Source of the DNA: Rhizobium leguminosarum bv. viciae USDA 2370
GTDB lineage: Bacteria; Pseudomonadota; Alphaproteobacteria; Rhizobiales; Rhizobiaceae
Assembly (NCBI RefSeq): GCF_002008365.1
Contig: NZ_MRDL01000007.1
Coordinates: forward strand, 245,037 to 309,036
Direction of reading: 5' to 3'
DNA: 64,000 nt
In this document: one piece after another, positions 35,417 through 44,176 of the stretch
How the letters are laid out: each line of letters begins with the position of its first letter
Position numbering within the stretch: position 1 is the first letter of the stretch
Made by a program: the position numbers and the translations under genes
The notes under the pieces: model-generated
What the model was told of the DNA's origin: nothing
The model's database searches: none
What the model saw: only the letters and a program-made list of their open reading frames with translations

Positions 35417-37279
35417 ATGGAACGCAGATTATCTGCAATCCTGGCCGCCGACGTAGTCGGATACTCCGCACTTATGGAGGAAGACGAAGCGGGCACCTTT
35501 GACCGCCTTCGGGCTCGACGCACTGAGCTTTTTGAGCCCGAGATTGCGGGGCATCATGGGCGGGTCTTCAAGCTCATGGGCGACGGCCTCCTCGCGGAGT
35601 TCGGCAGCGTGGTCGACGCTGTCGAGTGTGCCGTATCTCTCCAGCGCGGAATGGCGGAGCGCAACGCTTCTGTAGCGGAGGAGGAGAGACTCAACGTCCG
35701 CATCGGCATCAACCTCGGCGAAGTGATAATGGACGGCGATGACCGCTATGGCGAAGGTGTGAACGTCGCGGCCAGGCTGGAGCAACTCGCCCCCCCAGGT
35801 GGGATCTGTGTTTCAGGCAAGGTGGCGAAGGAAGTCGAGAATAAGCTCGCGTTTGCCTTCGACTCTGCCGGGCAGCGGAAGGTCAAGAACATCGAAGAGC
35901 TTGTCGACGTCTACTACGTACGCATCGACGCCTCGCCACGCCGACGCCTTCCGCACAAGCGCGGGATCGGCCGTCCGTGGTGGGCACTCGGAGTCGCGGC
36001 AGCCATTGTGGCCGTGGTGGCCGCCTGGATGGCGCTGTACTATCCACTGACAGCGCGCTCCCCTGCAGTCTCCAGTACGATCCCATCCGTCGCCGTGCTT
36101 CCTTTCAAGGATCTGAGTGCCGACGAGAGCCTGGGATACTTGGGAGAAGGGGTGGCGAACGACCTCATCGCTATCCTCTCGCGCTTTGCTGATATCGCGG
36201 TCGTCTCGCGAACGTCATCGTTTGCGTATGAGGACAAGGAAGGTGACGTCCGCCAGATCGGCAAGGAGTTGGGCGTTGGCTATATCGTCGAAGGCAGCGT
36301 GCGCAAGGAAGGCGATAGGGTGCGCATCGTTGCGGAACTCATCGACGCTGAGACGGGGGACCATGTTTGGGCAGACCGCTTCGACAAGGCCGGAACCGAC
36401 CCATGGGCGCTTCAGGATGAGTTGACCGGCAAGATTGTGGGGGCGATGACGGGCGAATGGGGAGCCATTCGCAAAGCGGACTACAGTCAGGCTTGGGGCA
36501 AGGACAGCACCAACCTGGCTGAATACGACTACTACCTGCGCGCGGAAAGCCAATTGAACCTTTTCACGAAGGAAGGTCTCGAGCGATCAGGTGACATCTC
36601 GCAACAGGGGCTGCAGGTGTTCCCCGACTCCCCCTTATTGACCGTGGAGTTGGGGTGGTCTCACTGGATGAAGGTTGGGCTGCTTTACAGTTCTGACCCG
36701 CAGGCTGATCTTCAGGACGCGGGCCGACTGGCCGACAAGGTCCTCTCAAACAAGAACCTGAGCCCGCAGGTAGCGAGATTGGCACACTGGCTCCGTGCGT
36801 GGCTTCTGACGCTCAAGGGGGACCATGATGGGGCTGTTGCGGAAATGAACAAGGCCATTGCGGCGGCACCATACAATGCCTTCACCCTCACCGATGCAGG
36901 AAGTATTTTCCTACAGGCCGGTCAACCCGAAAAGGCGTTGGAATTGACCGACTCTGCAGCCGCTCGGGATCCGGGATTGTCCTGGTTCTTTAACTACGTG
37001 CGAGGCTTCATCTTCATCGTGCTTGGTAGAAACGAAGACGCAGTTGAGGTGCTGAAGACCACCGAATTTGCCGACGCGCCACTGCAACTCGCCATTGCCT
37101 ATATGCGTCTTGGTCGCCAGGCAGACGCCCGAGCTGCCGTCGAGAAGATGCTCAAGTCAACGCCGGCTGCGACGATCCAGTCGTGGCGGCAGGCCTGGAA
37201 CTTCCGAGATCCTTCCATTCTCGATCAAGCCGCCGCAGACCTTGCGCGCGCCGGTCTTCCAAGTGGTCGCGCTCAATAG
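35417..37279 (+). CDS. Class III adenylate/guanylate cyclase with TolB-like and TPR domains
   Basis: 620 aa. Residues 1-165 are a CHD-type cyclase catalytic domain: ILAADVVGYSALM with the first metal Asp, the second in KLMGDGLLAEF, and the transition-state Asn/Arg in GEGVNVAARLEQL. A transmembrane segment follows at about 195-215. Then comes a TolB-like N-terminal domain (VAVLPFKDLSADESLGYLGEG to about residue 340) and TPR-type helices to the end. This architecture is greatly expanded in rhizobia; the enzyme makes cAMP. The signal sensed is unknown. Confidence 0.92.
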   Translation: MERRLSAILAADVVGYSALMEEDEAGTFDRLRARRTELFEPEIAGHHGRVFKLMGDGLLAEFGSVVDAVECAVSLQRGMAERNASVAEEERLNVRIGINLGEVIMDGDDRYGEGVNVAARLEQLAPPGGICVSGKVAKEVENKLAFAFDSAGQRKVKNIEELVDVYYVRIDASPRRRLPHKRGIGRPWWALGVAAAIVAVVAAWMALYYPLTARSPAVSSTIPSVAVLPFKDLSADESLGYLGEGVANDLIAILSRFADIAVVSRTSSFAYEDKEGDVRQIGKELGVGYIVEGSVRKEGDRVRIVAELIDAETGDHVWADRFDKAGTDPWALQDELTGKIVGAMTGEWGAIRKADYSQAWGKDSTNLAEYDYYLRAESQLNLFTKEGLERSGDISQQGLQVFPDSPLLTVELGWSHWMKVGLLYSSDPQADLQDAGRLADKVLSNKNLSPQVARLAHWLRAWLLTLKGDHDGAVAEMNKAIAAAPYNAFTLTDAGSIFLQAGQPEKALELTDSAAARDPGLSWFFNYVRGFIFIVLGRNEDAVEVLKTTEFADAPLQLAIAYMRLGRQADARAAVEKMLKSTPAATIQSWRQAWNFRDPSILDQAAADLARAGLPSGRAQ

Positions 37280-37627
37280 CCAAACGGATTGATGTTCAGC
37301 CTTCGACGCCCCTACCGTGCCGCCGCAGGCGGCAGCAAGCGATCCGAGGAAGGAATGACGGCGAAGCGGAGTGCCGTGTCAGCCCCCCTCTGCCCTGCCG
37401 GGCATCTCCCCCACAGGTGGGGAGATTGGCTGGGCGCACCGGCTTCCCCAAACAATGAACGTCCAGAACGGCGAAACGATAGATGGGCGGGAAGTTCAAG
37501 CTACTTGTGATCTCCCCACCTGTGGGGGAGATGCCCGGCAGGGCAGAGGGGGTATTACGGCACACCGGCAAAGGTGAGGTAGGGCAACACACCTTCCCAA
37601 GGCGGCATCCCCGCAGCCACCACCCCC
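37280..37627. other. 348-bp gap holding a perfect 42-bp inverted repeat
   Basis: No protein gene. The main feature is the inverted repeat described separately (37385-37551). The flanks are unremarkable except for a GCCGCCGCAGGCGGC-like dyad near 37318-37332. The last part before 37628 is C- and CA-rich (CACCCCCTCACTCCACCACC). Confidence 0.6.
37385..37551. repeat. Perfect 42-bp inverted repeat with 83-bp spacer
   Basis: Left arm 37385-37426 begins CCCCTCTGCCCTGCCGGGCA; right arm 37510-37551 ends TGCCCGGCAGGGCAGAGGGG. All 42 positions are complementary. Each arm also contains an inner dyad (CTCCCCCACAGGTGGGGAG). The 83-bp spacer has no coding frame. Such structure fits a MITE-like or mosaic repeat unit of Rhizobiaceae, or a bidirectional terminator. 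Confidence 0.9.
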
Positions 37628-39349
37628 TCACTCCACCACCAACCACCCCGTATACCGCACCACCAACCCCGTCAGCCGCCCGCCGATCTCCACGTGGAAG
37701 TGCAACCGCCCATCCCGCTCCTCCTCATACGTATCCCCACCCGGCGCCAGAAACAGCGGCAGCGGAATGCCGAAAAACCGCCAGCCGCGCACCACGAGCC
37801 GCAGCTTCTCTCCCTCCGCCACCAGCGCCAACAGCACCCGGAACGGCCCGAAGACTTCGGCCAGCAGATGCCGGTCGCGGCCCTTGCCCTCGACCTGGAA
37901 GCTGCGGAAGACCGTGCCGCCGAAATCCCGGGTCCAGATCTCCTTGTCGCCATCGGTTACGAAGCGCACCGTGACCGGCACTTCCCAGCCCGCTTCGGGA
38001 AAGCCGATGAGGCGGGCGACGACCCTGGCCAGCAGCCCGCCGCCGCGCTCGATCCGCGCCCGGCCGGAGGCGACGCGCGCGCCGCCGGCATGCAGGGCTG
38101 AAATGGCAAGCGGCAGCCGCTCAAAGGCGCTGCCGAGAACCCTGTGGTAGAGAGGCAGGGGCGCCTCCTCGTTTTCCATCCGGATGCCCGATGTGATCTG
38201 AAAACGCCGGAAGGCCGCTTCGAAATCTTCAAGCCGCAATTCCCCCGCCGCCGGCCGCGCACCAGGCTCCGGCCGGATGCCGGTCAGCAGCCGGCGCACC
38301 AGCGCGTCGACGCCGATGATGGGAATGAACGGCCCGTCATCACCTTCGGCAATCAGATGCCAGCCTGATGTCAGCTTCTTTCCCGCGTGATCGAGACCGC
38401 CGACGCGGACGAACATGCCGCCGCGATGTTCGCCGATCGCAAAACGATGGCTGGCGCCTTGCAGCAGCCGCGCAAACGGCAGCAGCGATGGCAGCAGCCG
38501 GAGGCGGACGAGCCGGGCCGCAAGGCTGAGCAGGTGCTGCAGCGGCTGCGGCTCGGTGCCGACACCGGTGAAGCTGGATTGCAGGCCGGCAGCACGCGCC
38601 GGCAGCAGCGCCAGATCCGGTGCATCCACAAGCAGGAATTTGCGCCTGCGCAGCGGCGCCACACCAGGCGGCGCCACCGTCACCCGCATCGCATCGATCA
38701 GCCCGCGCCCGGCGGCCGGCCGTCCCTCGCGCAGCACGGTGACCTTCTTGCCGGCATAGGTCGCGATCGCTCTCACGACATTGAGCCCGATCCGCACATG
38801 CGCCGACGGGGCAATGCCCGCCGCCACACTGTCGATCCGCGAGAAATGCGGCGCCATCGCATCGAGTGCCGCGAAGGAGAGGGCGGGCAGGCTGCTCAGC
38901 CCAGAAAGCGCGAAGGTGCCCTTTTCCCTGGCCGCGGCATCGAGCCCAGCGATGCCGGCGACGAAGCCGGTGCTGTCGGCGATATCGGCATAATCGATGT
39001 CGAGGTCGATGCAGGCCTCGGCCACCTTATAGGCATCCTCCCTGAAGGTCTGGAATGGCCCCGAGGCATCGACGACGAGATGAGGCCTCAGCCGCGTCAG
39101 CTGTTCGGTGAGATCACCGTCGCGATCGAAGGCCACTGCCTGCACCATCGCGCCGAGATTGTTGCTTCCCAGGCCCTCGGCTCCATCTTTCGGCGTTCGG
39201 AGATCTGCAACAAAATCGTCAGCCTTTTCAAGCGAGCGCCCCGCAACCAGCAGCCTGAGCCTGGGTTGATCGCCAAGCAGCCGGGCCAGCCGGCCGCCGA
39301 AAGTGCCATAGCCGCCGATGATGAGCAGTGAAAACCGGTCGGCGCTCAT
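37628..39349 (-). CDS. Saccharopine dehydrogenase-like protein with C-terminal DUF4166
   Basis: 573 aa. The N-terminus LLIIGGYGTFGGRLARLL carries a GxGxxG Rossmann motif, followed by the saccharopine dehydrogenase NADP-binding region (LVVDASGPFQTF, then DYADIADSTGFV). From about residue 390 a DUF4166 domain follows (LPLYHRVLGSAFERLP ... FHVEIGGRL). Such fusions are oxidoreductases of unknown substrate, probably acting on lipids or secondary metabolites. The start overlaps the DCC gene stop by 4 bp. Confidence 0.88.
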   Translation of the reverse strand: MSADRFSLLIIGGYGTFGGRLARLLGDQPRLRLLVAGRSLEKADDFVADLRTPKDGAEGLGSNNLGAMVQAVAFDRDGDLTEQLTRLRPHLVVDASGPFQTFREDAYKVAEACIDLDIDYADIADSTGFVAGIAGLDAAAREKGTFALSGLSSLPALSFAALDAMAPHFSRIDSVAAGIAPSAHVRIGLNVVRAIATYAGKKVTVLREGRPAAGRGLIDAMRVTVAPPGVAPLRRRKFLLVDAPDLALLPARAAGLQSSFTGVGTEPQPLQHLLSLAARLVRLRLLPSLLPFARLLQGASHRFAIGEHRGGMFVRVGGLDHAGKKLTSGWHLIAEGDDGPFIPIIGVDALVRRLLTGIRPEPGARPAAGELRLEDFEAAFRRFQITSGIRMENEEAPLPLYHRVLGSAFERLPLAISALHAGGARVASGRARIERGGGLLARVVARLIGFPEAGWEVPVTVRFVTDGDKEIWTRDFGGTVFRSFQVEGKGRDRHLLAEVFGPFRVLLALVAEGEKLRLVVRGWRFFGIPLPLFLAPGGDTYEEERDGRLHFHVEIGGRLTGLVVRYTGWLVVE

Positions 39350-39795
39350 GAGACGAAGCGGCGCCGCTGCTCCGGCGTCGGCACCATGCAGCTTTGCCGC
39401 CCGGCAATCTTCAGCCGGTTGCGGGCGATGAATTCATAGAGCGCATCGGCCGCCCGCCGCGGCAGCAGCCGGAAGATCTTGACCAGCGAATAGGGAAAGC
39501 CGAGGCCCGCCACCATGCGGATCGTGCCGTCGGATTTGAAGAAGCCGCGACCCTCTTCGATCAGGATATTGGTCTCATAGTCGCGCGCATCGAGCCCGTA
39601 ATGCCGGTAGAGTGCGGCACCGAGCGGCGTCTGCGCCGCGAGGAAGCGGTATCGCTGCTGCTTGTCATGTTTCAGCACGAATTTCACCCAGCCGGAACAG
39701 AACACGCATTCGCCATCAAAGACGATCAGCGGCTGGTCATCGGCAAAATCAGGCACATCGGCATCGCTGCGATAGCTGTAAGCGGCACGCGTCAT
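39346..39795 (-). CDS. DCC-family thiol-disulfide oxidoreductase (DUF393)
   Basis: 149 aa. The signature LIVFDGECVFCSGWVKFVL carries the D-G-x-C-x-x-C motif that names the DCC family, with the rest of the thioredoxin-like fold (RYRFLAAQTPLGAAL, later RLPRRAADALYEFIARNR). No signal peptide, so cytoplasmic or membrane-associated. It is translationally coupled to the saccharopine-dehydrogenase-like gene through an ATGA overlap, which suggests a shared redox task. Confidence 0.9.
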   Translation of the reverse strand: MTRAAYSYRSDADVPDFADDQPLIVFDGECVFCSGWVKFVLKHDKQQRYRFLAAQTPLGAALYRHYGLDARDYETNILIEEGRGFFKSDGTIRMVAGLGFPYSLVKIFRLLPRRAADALYEFIARNRLKIAGRQSCMVPTPEQRRRFVS

Positions 39796-39816
39796 GGTAA
39801 TCTCCCCATCTCCCGC

Positions 39817-40725
39817 TTACAACAGCCGGTAGGTGGCGGCAAGCGAAGGCGGCCCATCGGCCGCAATCTCGCCGCGCTCCAGGAGATCCTCGATATGGGC
39901 GAGCACGGAAAGCGCGGCTGCCCCATGCAGCTTCGGATCGGTATCGCGATAGATCACCTTCACCATCTCGGCAATCTGAGTGTCGCCCGCCCGCACGCGC
40001 GCCAGCACCGCCTGCTCGCGCTTGAGCCGGTGCGCCTTCAGCGCCCTGAGGAAACTCGAGGGCTCCGTCACCGGCCCGCCATGGCCGGGCAGCAACAGCC
40101 GGTCCTGGCGCTTCATCAGCCGGTCGAGCGAGGCCATGTAATCCGCCATCGAACCATCCGGCGGCGCGACGATCGAGGTCGACCAGGCCATGACGTGATC
40201 GCCGGAGAAGAGGATGTCACGGCCTTCGAGCGCGAAGGCGGCATGATTGGCCGTGTGCCCCGGCGTCAGCACCGCTCTGAGCGACCAGCCATCGCCCGAT
40301 AGGGTCTCGCCGTCACTGAGCGTTATATCGGGCACGAAGGATAGATCCGAGCTTTCGGCAAAGGGATTGATCTCGCCATCCCTCAGCGGCCGCGCCGGCC
40401 GATGCGGCCCTTGCGCCACCGTCACCGCCCCCGTTGCCGCCTGCAGGCGGCCGGCCAGCGGAGAGTGGTCGCGATGCGTGTGGCTGACGAAGATATGCGT
40501 CACCGCGCGGCCGGCAAGCGCCGCCATCAGCGCCTGAAAATGCGCCTCGTCCTCCGGGCCGGGATCGATGACCGCGACGGAGGAAGAGCCGACGATATAG
40601 CTGTTGGTGCCGAAAAAGGTGAAAGGGCCGGGATTGTTCGCGGTGATCCGCTCGACACCTGAAACCACCGGCACGGCTTGCCCATAGGCCGGCTCGAAAG
40701 CGAGGTCGAATACGGGACTGTCCAT
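39817..40725 (-). CDS. Metallo-beta-lactamase-fold hydrolase (LACTB2-like)
   Basis: 302 aa from ATG (MDSPVFDLAFEP); a TTG at 40758 would add 11 residues. Zinc ligands: SHTHRDHSPLAG (HxHxDH, about residues 91-96), the His of LTPGHTANH, the Asp of FSGDHV and the C-terminal LLPGHGGP. A winged-helix-like C-terminal domain follows (about 225-300), as in LACTB2. Family members hydrolyse esters, thioesters or RNA; the substrate is not evident. It lies 21 bp upstream of the DCC gene in the same direction, so probably one operon. Confidence 0.9.
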   Translation of the reverse strand: MDSPVFDLAFEPAYGQAVPVVSGVERITANNPGPFTFFGTNSYIVGSSSVAVIDPGPEDEAHFQALMAALAGRAVTHIFVSHTHRDHSPLAGRLQAATGAVTVAQGPHRPARPLRDGEINPFAESSDLSFVPDITLSDGETLSGDGWSLRAVLTPGHTANHAAFALEGRDILFSGDHVMAWSTSIVAPPDGSMADYMASLDRLMKRQDRLLLPGHGGPVTEPSSFLRALKAHRLKREQAVLARVRAGDTQIAEMVKVIYRDTDPKLHGAAALSVLAHIEDLLERGEIAADGPPSLAATYRLL

Positions 40726-40887
40726 GAAGGAATGATCTCGGGCCGATGACGTCGCCAATTCCTAGCACGACGGCGGCCGCTACGCAGCGCATAAATCTGC
40801 GCCGGGTTAAACTTAGTCATTGTGACAGGCGAAGAGCTTTGCTAATCAGGCGTCGATTTGAGCAAGCGGTTTCCGCTCAAGCTCTGG

Positions 40888-40961
40888 TGGGGCGTCGCCA
40901 AGCGGTAAGGCAACGGTTTTTGGTACCGTCATCCCTGGTTCGAATCCAGGCGCCCCAGCCA
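40888..40961 (+). tRNA. tRNA-Gln (anticodon TTG)
   Basis: The 74-nt sequence folds as a cloverleaf: acceptor TGGGGCG/CGCCCCA, D stem GCC/GGC, anticodon stem ACGGT/ACCGT with loop TTTTGGT (anticodon TTG), T stem CCTGG/CCAGG with loop TTCGAAT, discriminator G and an encoded CCA. It is the left neighbour of an AT-richer accessory region, and tRNA genes are common integration sites. No second copy of its 3' end was found in the window. Confidence 0.97.
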
Positions 40962-41056
40962 CCCTAACTTTACGCTTTTATTCCTGATCTTTGCGCCCCC
41001 ATGAAGCGGCGCGGACCTCTCCTATGCCACTATAAGGATAACCATAGGATCATATT

Positions 41057-41102
41057 GATATCTTTACAAACACATATATATGATTATAATTATAAAGATA
41101 TC
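41057..41102. promoter_or_regulatory. Inverted repeat GATATCTTTA ... TAAAGATATC, candidate operator
   Basis: Perfect 10-bp arms (41057-41066 and 41093-41102) separated by 26 bp of very AT-rich DNA end 17 bp before the start codon of the winged-helix/MNT gene. The region 41040-41110 is the most AT-rich stretch of the window. The arms would suit binding by the winged-helix domain of the protein encoded next to them, that is, autoregulation. Confidence 0.5.
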
Positions 41103-41119
41103 TATATGATGAGGCCTTT

Positions 41120-41758
41120 ATGGCGCGACCAAACCCAGAAAGCGCTCTGCGCTTCCCGCTTTCAACTATTTTGGGGAACGAAACGAATGTGCGGGTGATG
41201 CGGGAATTATCGCTTCACGGCGGGCAATTGAGTGTTGGCAATCTCGTCAACAGAACCAAAATATCCCGCCCTCCCATACTAGCCTCGTTGGCAACCCTCG
41301 CAAGTTTTCAAATCGTTACCGAGAGTGGAACCGGATATGCCCGTCTCTTTAGTCTCAATCGAGGCTCACCATTCTCTACCCCGGTGCAAGCCCTGTTCGA
41401 GACGGAGGAAAGGCGCTTTGCCGATATCCTTGCCGCAGTGAAAGAATGCGCCTCCCGCTTCGGGGACAAAGTTGTAGCGGCATGGGTATTTGGCAGCGTT
41501 GCGAGGGGGGAAGACAATGCCTCAAGCGATTTGGACGTGGCGTTCATAGCTGATGCGCCAGACATCGAAACGATACAAAACGGAAGCATCGATTTTCTTG
41601 CAGCCAAAGGAAAAGAGCTATCGTTTTCGCCTTCGATCAACACCCTGTCTATCACTGACCTGAGACGATTACGCCAAAGCGGCGATCCCTTATGGAAAGC
41701 GTTTCTAAACGAAGGACTGGTAGTGCTTGGACCTCGTCCGGAATCGATAACGATGTGA
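41120..41758 (+). CDS. Winged-helix protein with MNT-type nucleotidyltransferase domain
   Basis: 212 aa, with GAGG upstream. Residues about 15-80 look like a winged helix (FPLSTILGNETNVRVMREL, then LSVGNLVNRTKISRPPILASL). Residues about 115-205 are a minimal nucleotidyltransferase: G125-S126, then ten residues and D137-L-D139 (GSVARGEDNASSDLDV), the GS-x10-DxD active-site pattern. MNT proteins commonly act as antitoxins that AMPylate HEPN toxins. The next gene, 10 bp downstream, is HEPN-like, so the pair is a candidate toxin-antitoxin or defence module. Confidence 0.85.
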   Translation: MARPNPESALRFPLSTILGNETNVRVMRELSLHGGQLSVGNLVNRTKISRPPILASLATLASFQIVTESGTGYARLFSLNRGSPFSTPVQALFETEERRFADILAAVKECASRFGDKVVAAWVFGSVARGEDNASSDLDVAFIADAPDIETIQNGSIDFLAAKGKELSFSPSINTLSITDLRRLRQSGDPLWKAFLNEGLVVLGPRPESITM

Positions 41759-41768
41759 AGAGATTACG

Positions 41769-42188
41769 TTGACCAGAAGTGGCCCCTCGAAACCCTCTGA
41801 CGCTCGCCATGGTGCAAATCGCTTGATAATCGCCAGGGGATTTCTGGAATCGGCCAAAGTGCAAATCAGCAGTGCTCAAGCAGGAACACTTGGAAATCCG
41901 ATTGCCGCGACTGTGGTCAACGCGGCAATTGCCTATACGGATGCACTCACGGCAACGTTCGCGAACAAGATCAATCAAAACGATCACGCAGCGGTCATCA
42001 AGACTTTGCGAGACGCATTGGGAAATCGACTGCCAAAATCTCAGGAGACCAGGCTAACTCGCATTCTCGGCAACAAAGACTTAGCCCAATACGGCGGCCG
42101 CTTCATGCTGCTATCCGACGCGGAATCTCTATTCGAGCAGTTGAAGGAATACGCAGAGTGGGTGGAAAACGAGATGACCCGCCGCTGA
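41769..42188 (+). CDS. HEPN-like helical protein, candidate toxin partner of the MNT protein
   Basis: 139 aa from a TTG codon 10 bp after the MNT gene; no ATG or GTG is in frame near the start, and AAGAGA provides a weak ribosome binding site. It is all-helical: an N-terminal ANRLIIARGFLESAKV, then AATVVNAAIAYTDALTATF, NDHAAVIKTLRDALGN and the final DLAQYGGRFMLLSDAES with a last helix. This layout matches HEPN-like proteins of bacteria. The canonical RxxxxH nuclease motif is not obvious, so catalysis is uncertain. Confidence 0.6.
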   Translation: MTRSGPSKPSDARHGANRLIIARGFLESAKVQISSAQAGTLGNPIAATVVNAAIAYTDALTATFANKINQNDHAAVIKTLRDALGNRLPKSQETRLTRILGNKDLAQYGGRFMLLSDAESLFEQLKEYAEWVENEMTRR

Positions 42189-42324
42189 TCTAAACTCTAC
42201 GCCAGTCGCTATTTCCGCCTTCCCTAGGGGGCGTGGGTCTGTGTGGACTTAACGCGGCTGCCCACTCTGTTGCCGCGAACTACCTGCCAAAATTTGAGTT
42301 CGGTTAATACTGTGGAGGATGAAG

Positions 42325-42648
42325 GTGGCCGAATTGTTCGGAATGCTTGATGATGAATGGGAAGGGCTGCAGCCCTATCTCGGCGGAACGTTTACAACCC
42401 AAACCTTTCGAAGCGCCGTAGAACAGAACGCACCGCATGCCTGGGCAAAACTAGTTGAGCGATATGGGCGGGGCGGAAAAGGCAGCGGCAAGTACTATTC
42501 GCCGTCGAACATTCTATACAATTACCTAAATGACAAAGCTCGCAATTCCCTGATTATTCGGCGTGGCTTCGTACCATCTGAAAACGCGAATCGTGGTCCA
42601 ATGGAAAATTGCCGATGCGGTTGCGCCAATCACAAGCGAAGAAGATAA
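42325..42648 (+). CDS. N-terminal part of a probably frameshifted HNH-type gene
   Basis: 107 aa from GTG at 42325, which has GGAGG six bases upstream; the ATG at 42319 lies too close to that site. It reads VAELFGMLDDEWEGLQPY and has GRGGKGSGKYYSPSNILYNYL, an N-terminal pattern I associate with larger HNH nucleases. After about residue 90 the frame degenerates to a Cys/Arg-rich tail (CRCGCANHKRRR), while the neighbouring frame carries the plausible continuation. A small frameshift near 42580-42610 would join them. Confidence 0.5.
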   Translation: MAELFGMLDDEWEGLQPYLGGTFTTQTFRSAVEQNAPHAWAKLVERYGRGGKGSGKYYSPSNILYNYLNDKARNSLIIRRGFVPSENANRGPMENCRCGCANHKRRR

Positions 42649-43003
42649 GCAATTTATTGAAGGCAGAGAGGAGCGACGTGTGCACCTCTTGCGCGAACGA
42701 AAACCCGGCTTGCGACGAGATCTTCTCAGAGTTCGGAAACGTGTGGGCATGTCCTGCGACATCTGCAAAGCGACCGGTTCGCACGTCGCGGAAGACATGC
42801 GCGACTCCACGTTCGAAGCTCATCACGACAAGGAGCCTTTCTCTACTCCCGGTGAGCGCGCGGTAACGATCAAAGACATGGCCTTGCTTTGTGCAAACTG
42901 CCATCGCTTGCTTCATCGCCTTGTGGCCCTGAAGGACCGATGGTTTGAGGTGGAGGAAGCCCGCCAGGAGTTTGGTTTCGAGCTCCAAGCCATATCCGCA
43001 TGA
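42563..43003 (+). CDS. HNH endonuclease (possibly C-terminal part of a frameshifted gene)
   Basis: Open frame of 146 aa from a GTG without a clear ribosome binding site. The HNH/treble-clef core is visible: CDICKATGSH (about residues 65-74), FEAHHDKEP with the catalytic His pair, and LCANCHRLLH as the second knuckle. The N-terminal 20 residues overlap the preceding frame and are probably not natural. HNH enzymes with a C..C, HH, C..CH layout cut DNA, often foreign or modified DNA. It lies between the MNT/HEPN pair and the Mrr-type enzyme. Confidence 0.75.
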   Translation: MASYHLKTRIVVQWKIADAVAPITSEEDKQFIEGREERRVHLLRERKPGLRRDLLRVRKRVGMSCDICKATGSHVAEDMRDSTFEAHHDKEPFSTPGERAVTIKDMALLCANCHRLLHRLVALKDRWFEVEEARQEFGFELQAISA

Positions 43004-43174
43004 AATCCGGCTTGACGCCTTAAGTCGCCGCACCGCTGACTGAATTACACTGTGACATCTCGTCCGGCGGCGCCAGCCTGTGAGCTTCTGTTAGTCGATA
43101 GCCGCTTTTTGCGTCACGCTCTTGCGCGCCATGGCTTCTTCAGCAAAGTTCGGCTTCAAATAGAAGGGTGGGGC

Positions 43175-44173
43175 ATGAGCAAATCTTGGATGGTGCGCGC
43201 TGAGCGTGACGGGCGGCTGTTCGACGCGTTCAAAGAGAAATCGGCGGTCGCGATTGGCTGGAACGAAGTTGGTGACCTATCGAATGTGAAGACACGGAAG
43301 GCGATTAGCGATCTAGTTACGGCGACGTGGCCGGAGACTAAGCTACAGTCGGTTGCCATGGTTGCTGGCCAGCTTCATCGATTTGTCAACGAAATCGATG
43401 TCGGCGACATGGTCGTAACCTACAATCCTTCGCGCCGCGTTTATATGATCGGCGAGATCGCCGGCCCCTATCGCTACGACACTTTGGTCGATCCTGAAGA
43501 TGCACAGGTTCGGCCTGTGCACTGGCAGGGAGAAGTCAGTCGGGATCTCCTATCCGTTGAAAGTCGTAACAGCCTCGGTGCAATCTCCACGCTGTTTCGG
43601 ATATCAAACGATGTTGCCGCAGAGCTCAAGAAGGCGATGGTCTCGGGACAGCCTGTGAAACCAGAGGCGGTAGCGACGACAGATGCGACGGAGGACGATC
43701 TCTTCAAATCGATGGAGAGCCGCGCTCATGAGTTTATAAAGGACAAGGTCAACGCACTCGCCTGGGACGACATGCAGGAGCTTGTCGCGGGATTGTTACG
43801 CTCGCTGGGTTACAAGACGCGGGTCTCGGACGCAGGGCCAGATCGCGGGAAGGACATAGTTGCCTCTCCGGACGGGTTCGGTTTCGAGTCGCCTCGTATT
43901 GTAGTCGAGGTCAAACATCGTAAAGGCACAATGGGCGCACCGGACGTTCGAAGCTTCCTAGGTGGCCGACACCCGCAGGATAAGGGTCTGTATGTGAGCA
44001 CCGGCGGTTTCACGCGCGAAGCTCGGTATGAAGCGGAGCGTGCAAACATCCCGCTGGCGCTCATGGATCTAGACGACTTAGTGAAGAGCCTGCTGGAGCA
44101 ATACGGGAAGCTTGACCTTGAGGCTCAGCAACTCGTGCCCCTGAAGCGAATCTTCGTGCCGGCTTGGACATAG
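43175..44173 (+). CDS. Mrr-type restriction endonuclease
   Basis: 332 aa from MSKSWMVRAERDG, with AAGGGTGGGG upstream; the frame is open 41 codons earlier with unlike sequence. Residues 1-100 form a PUA/EVE-like domain (VAIGWNEVGDL, then VGDMVVTYNPSRRVYMIGEI). The C-terminal Mrr catalytic domain (about 190-310) has the PD-(D/E)xK core: D in GPDRGKDIVA (about 221-225) and E-V-K in IVVEVKHRKG (about 244-246). Mrr enzymes cut methylated DNA; the N-terminal domain could read the modified base. Third defence-type gene of this island. Confidence 0.85.
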   Translation: MSKSWMVRAERDGRLFDAFKEKSAVAIGWNEVGDLSNVKTRKAISDLVTATWPETKLQSVAMVAGQLHRFVNEIDVGDMVVTYNPSRRVYMIGEIAGPYRYDTLVDPEDAQVRPVHWQGEVSRDLLSVESRNSLGAISTLFRISNDVAAELKKAMVSGQPVKPEAVATTDATEDDLFKSMESRAHEFIKDKVNALAWDDMQELVAGLLRSLGYKTRVSDAGPDRGKDIVASPDGFGFESPRIVVEVKHRKGTMGAPDVRSFLGGRHPQDKGLYVSTGGFTREARYEAERANIPLALMDLDDLVKSLLEQYGKLDLEAQQLVPLKRIFVPAWT

Positions 44174-44176
44174 CGG

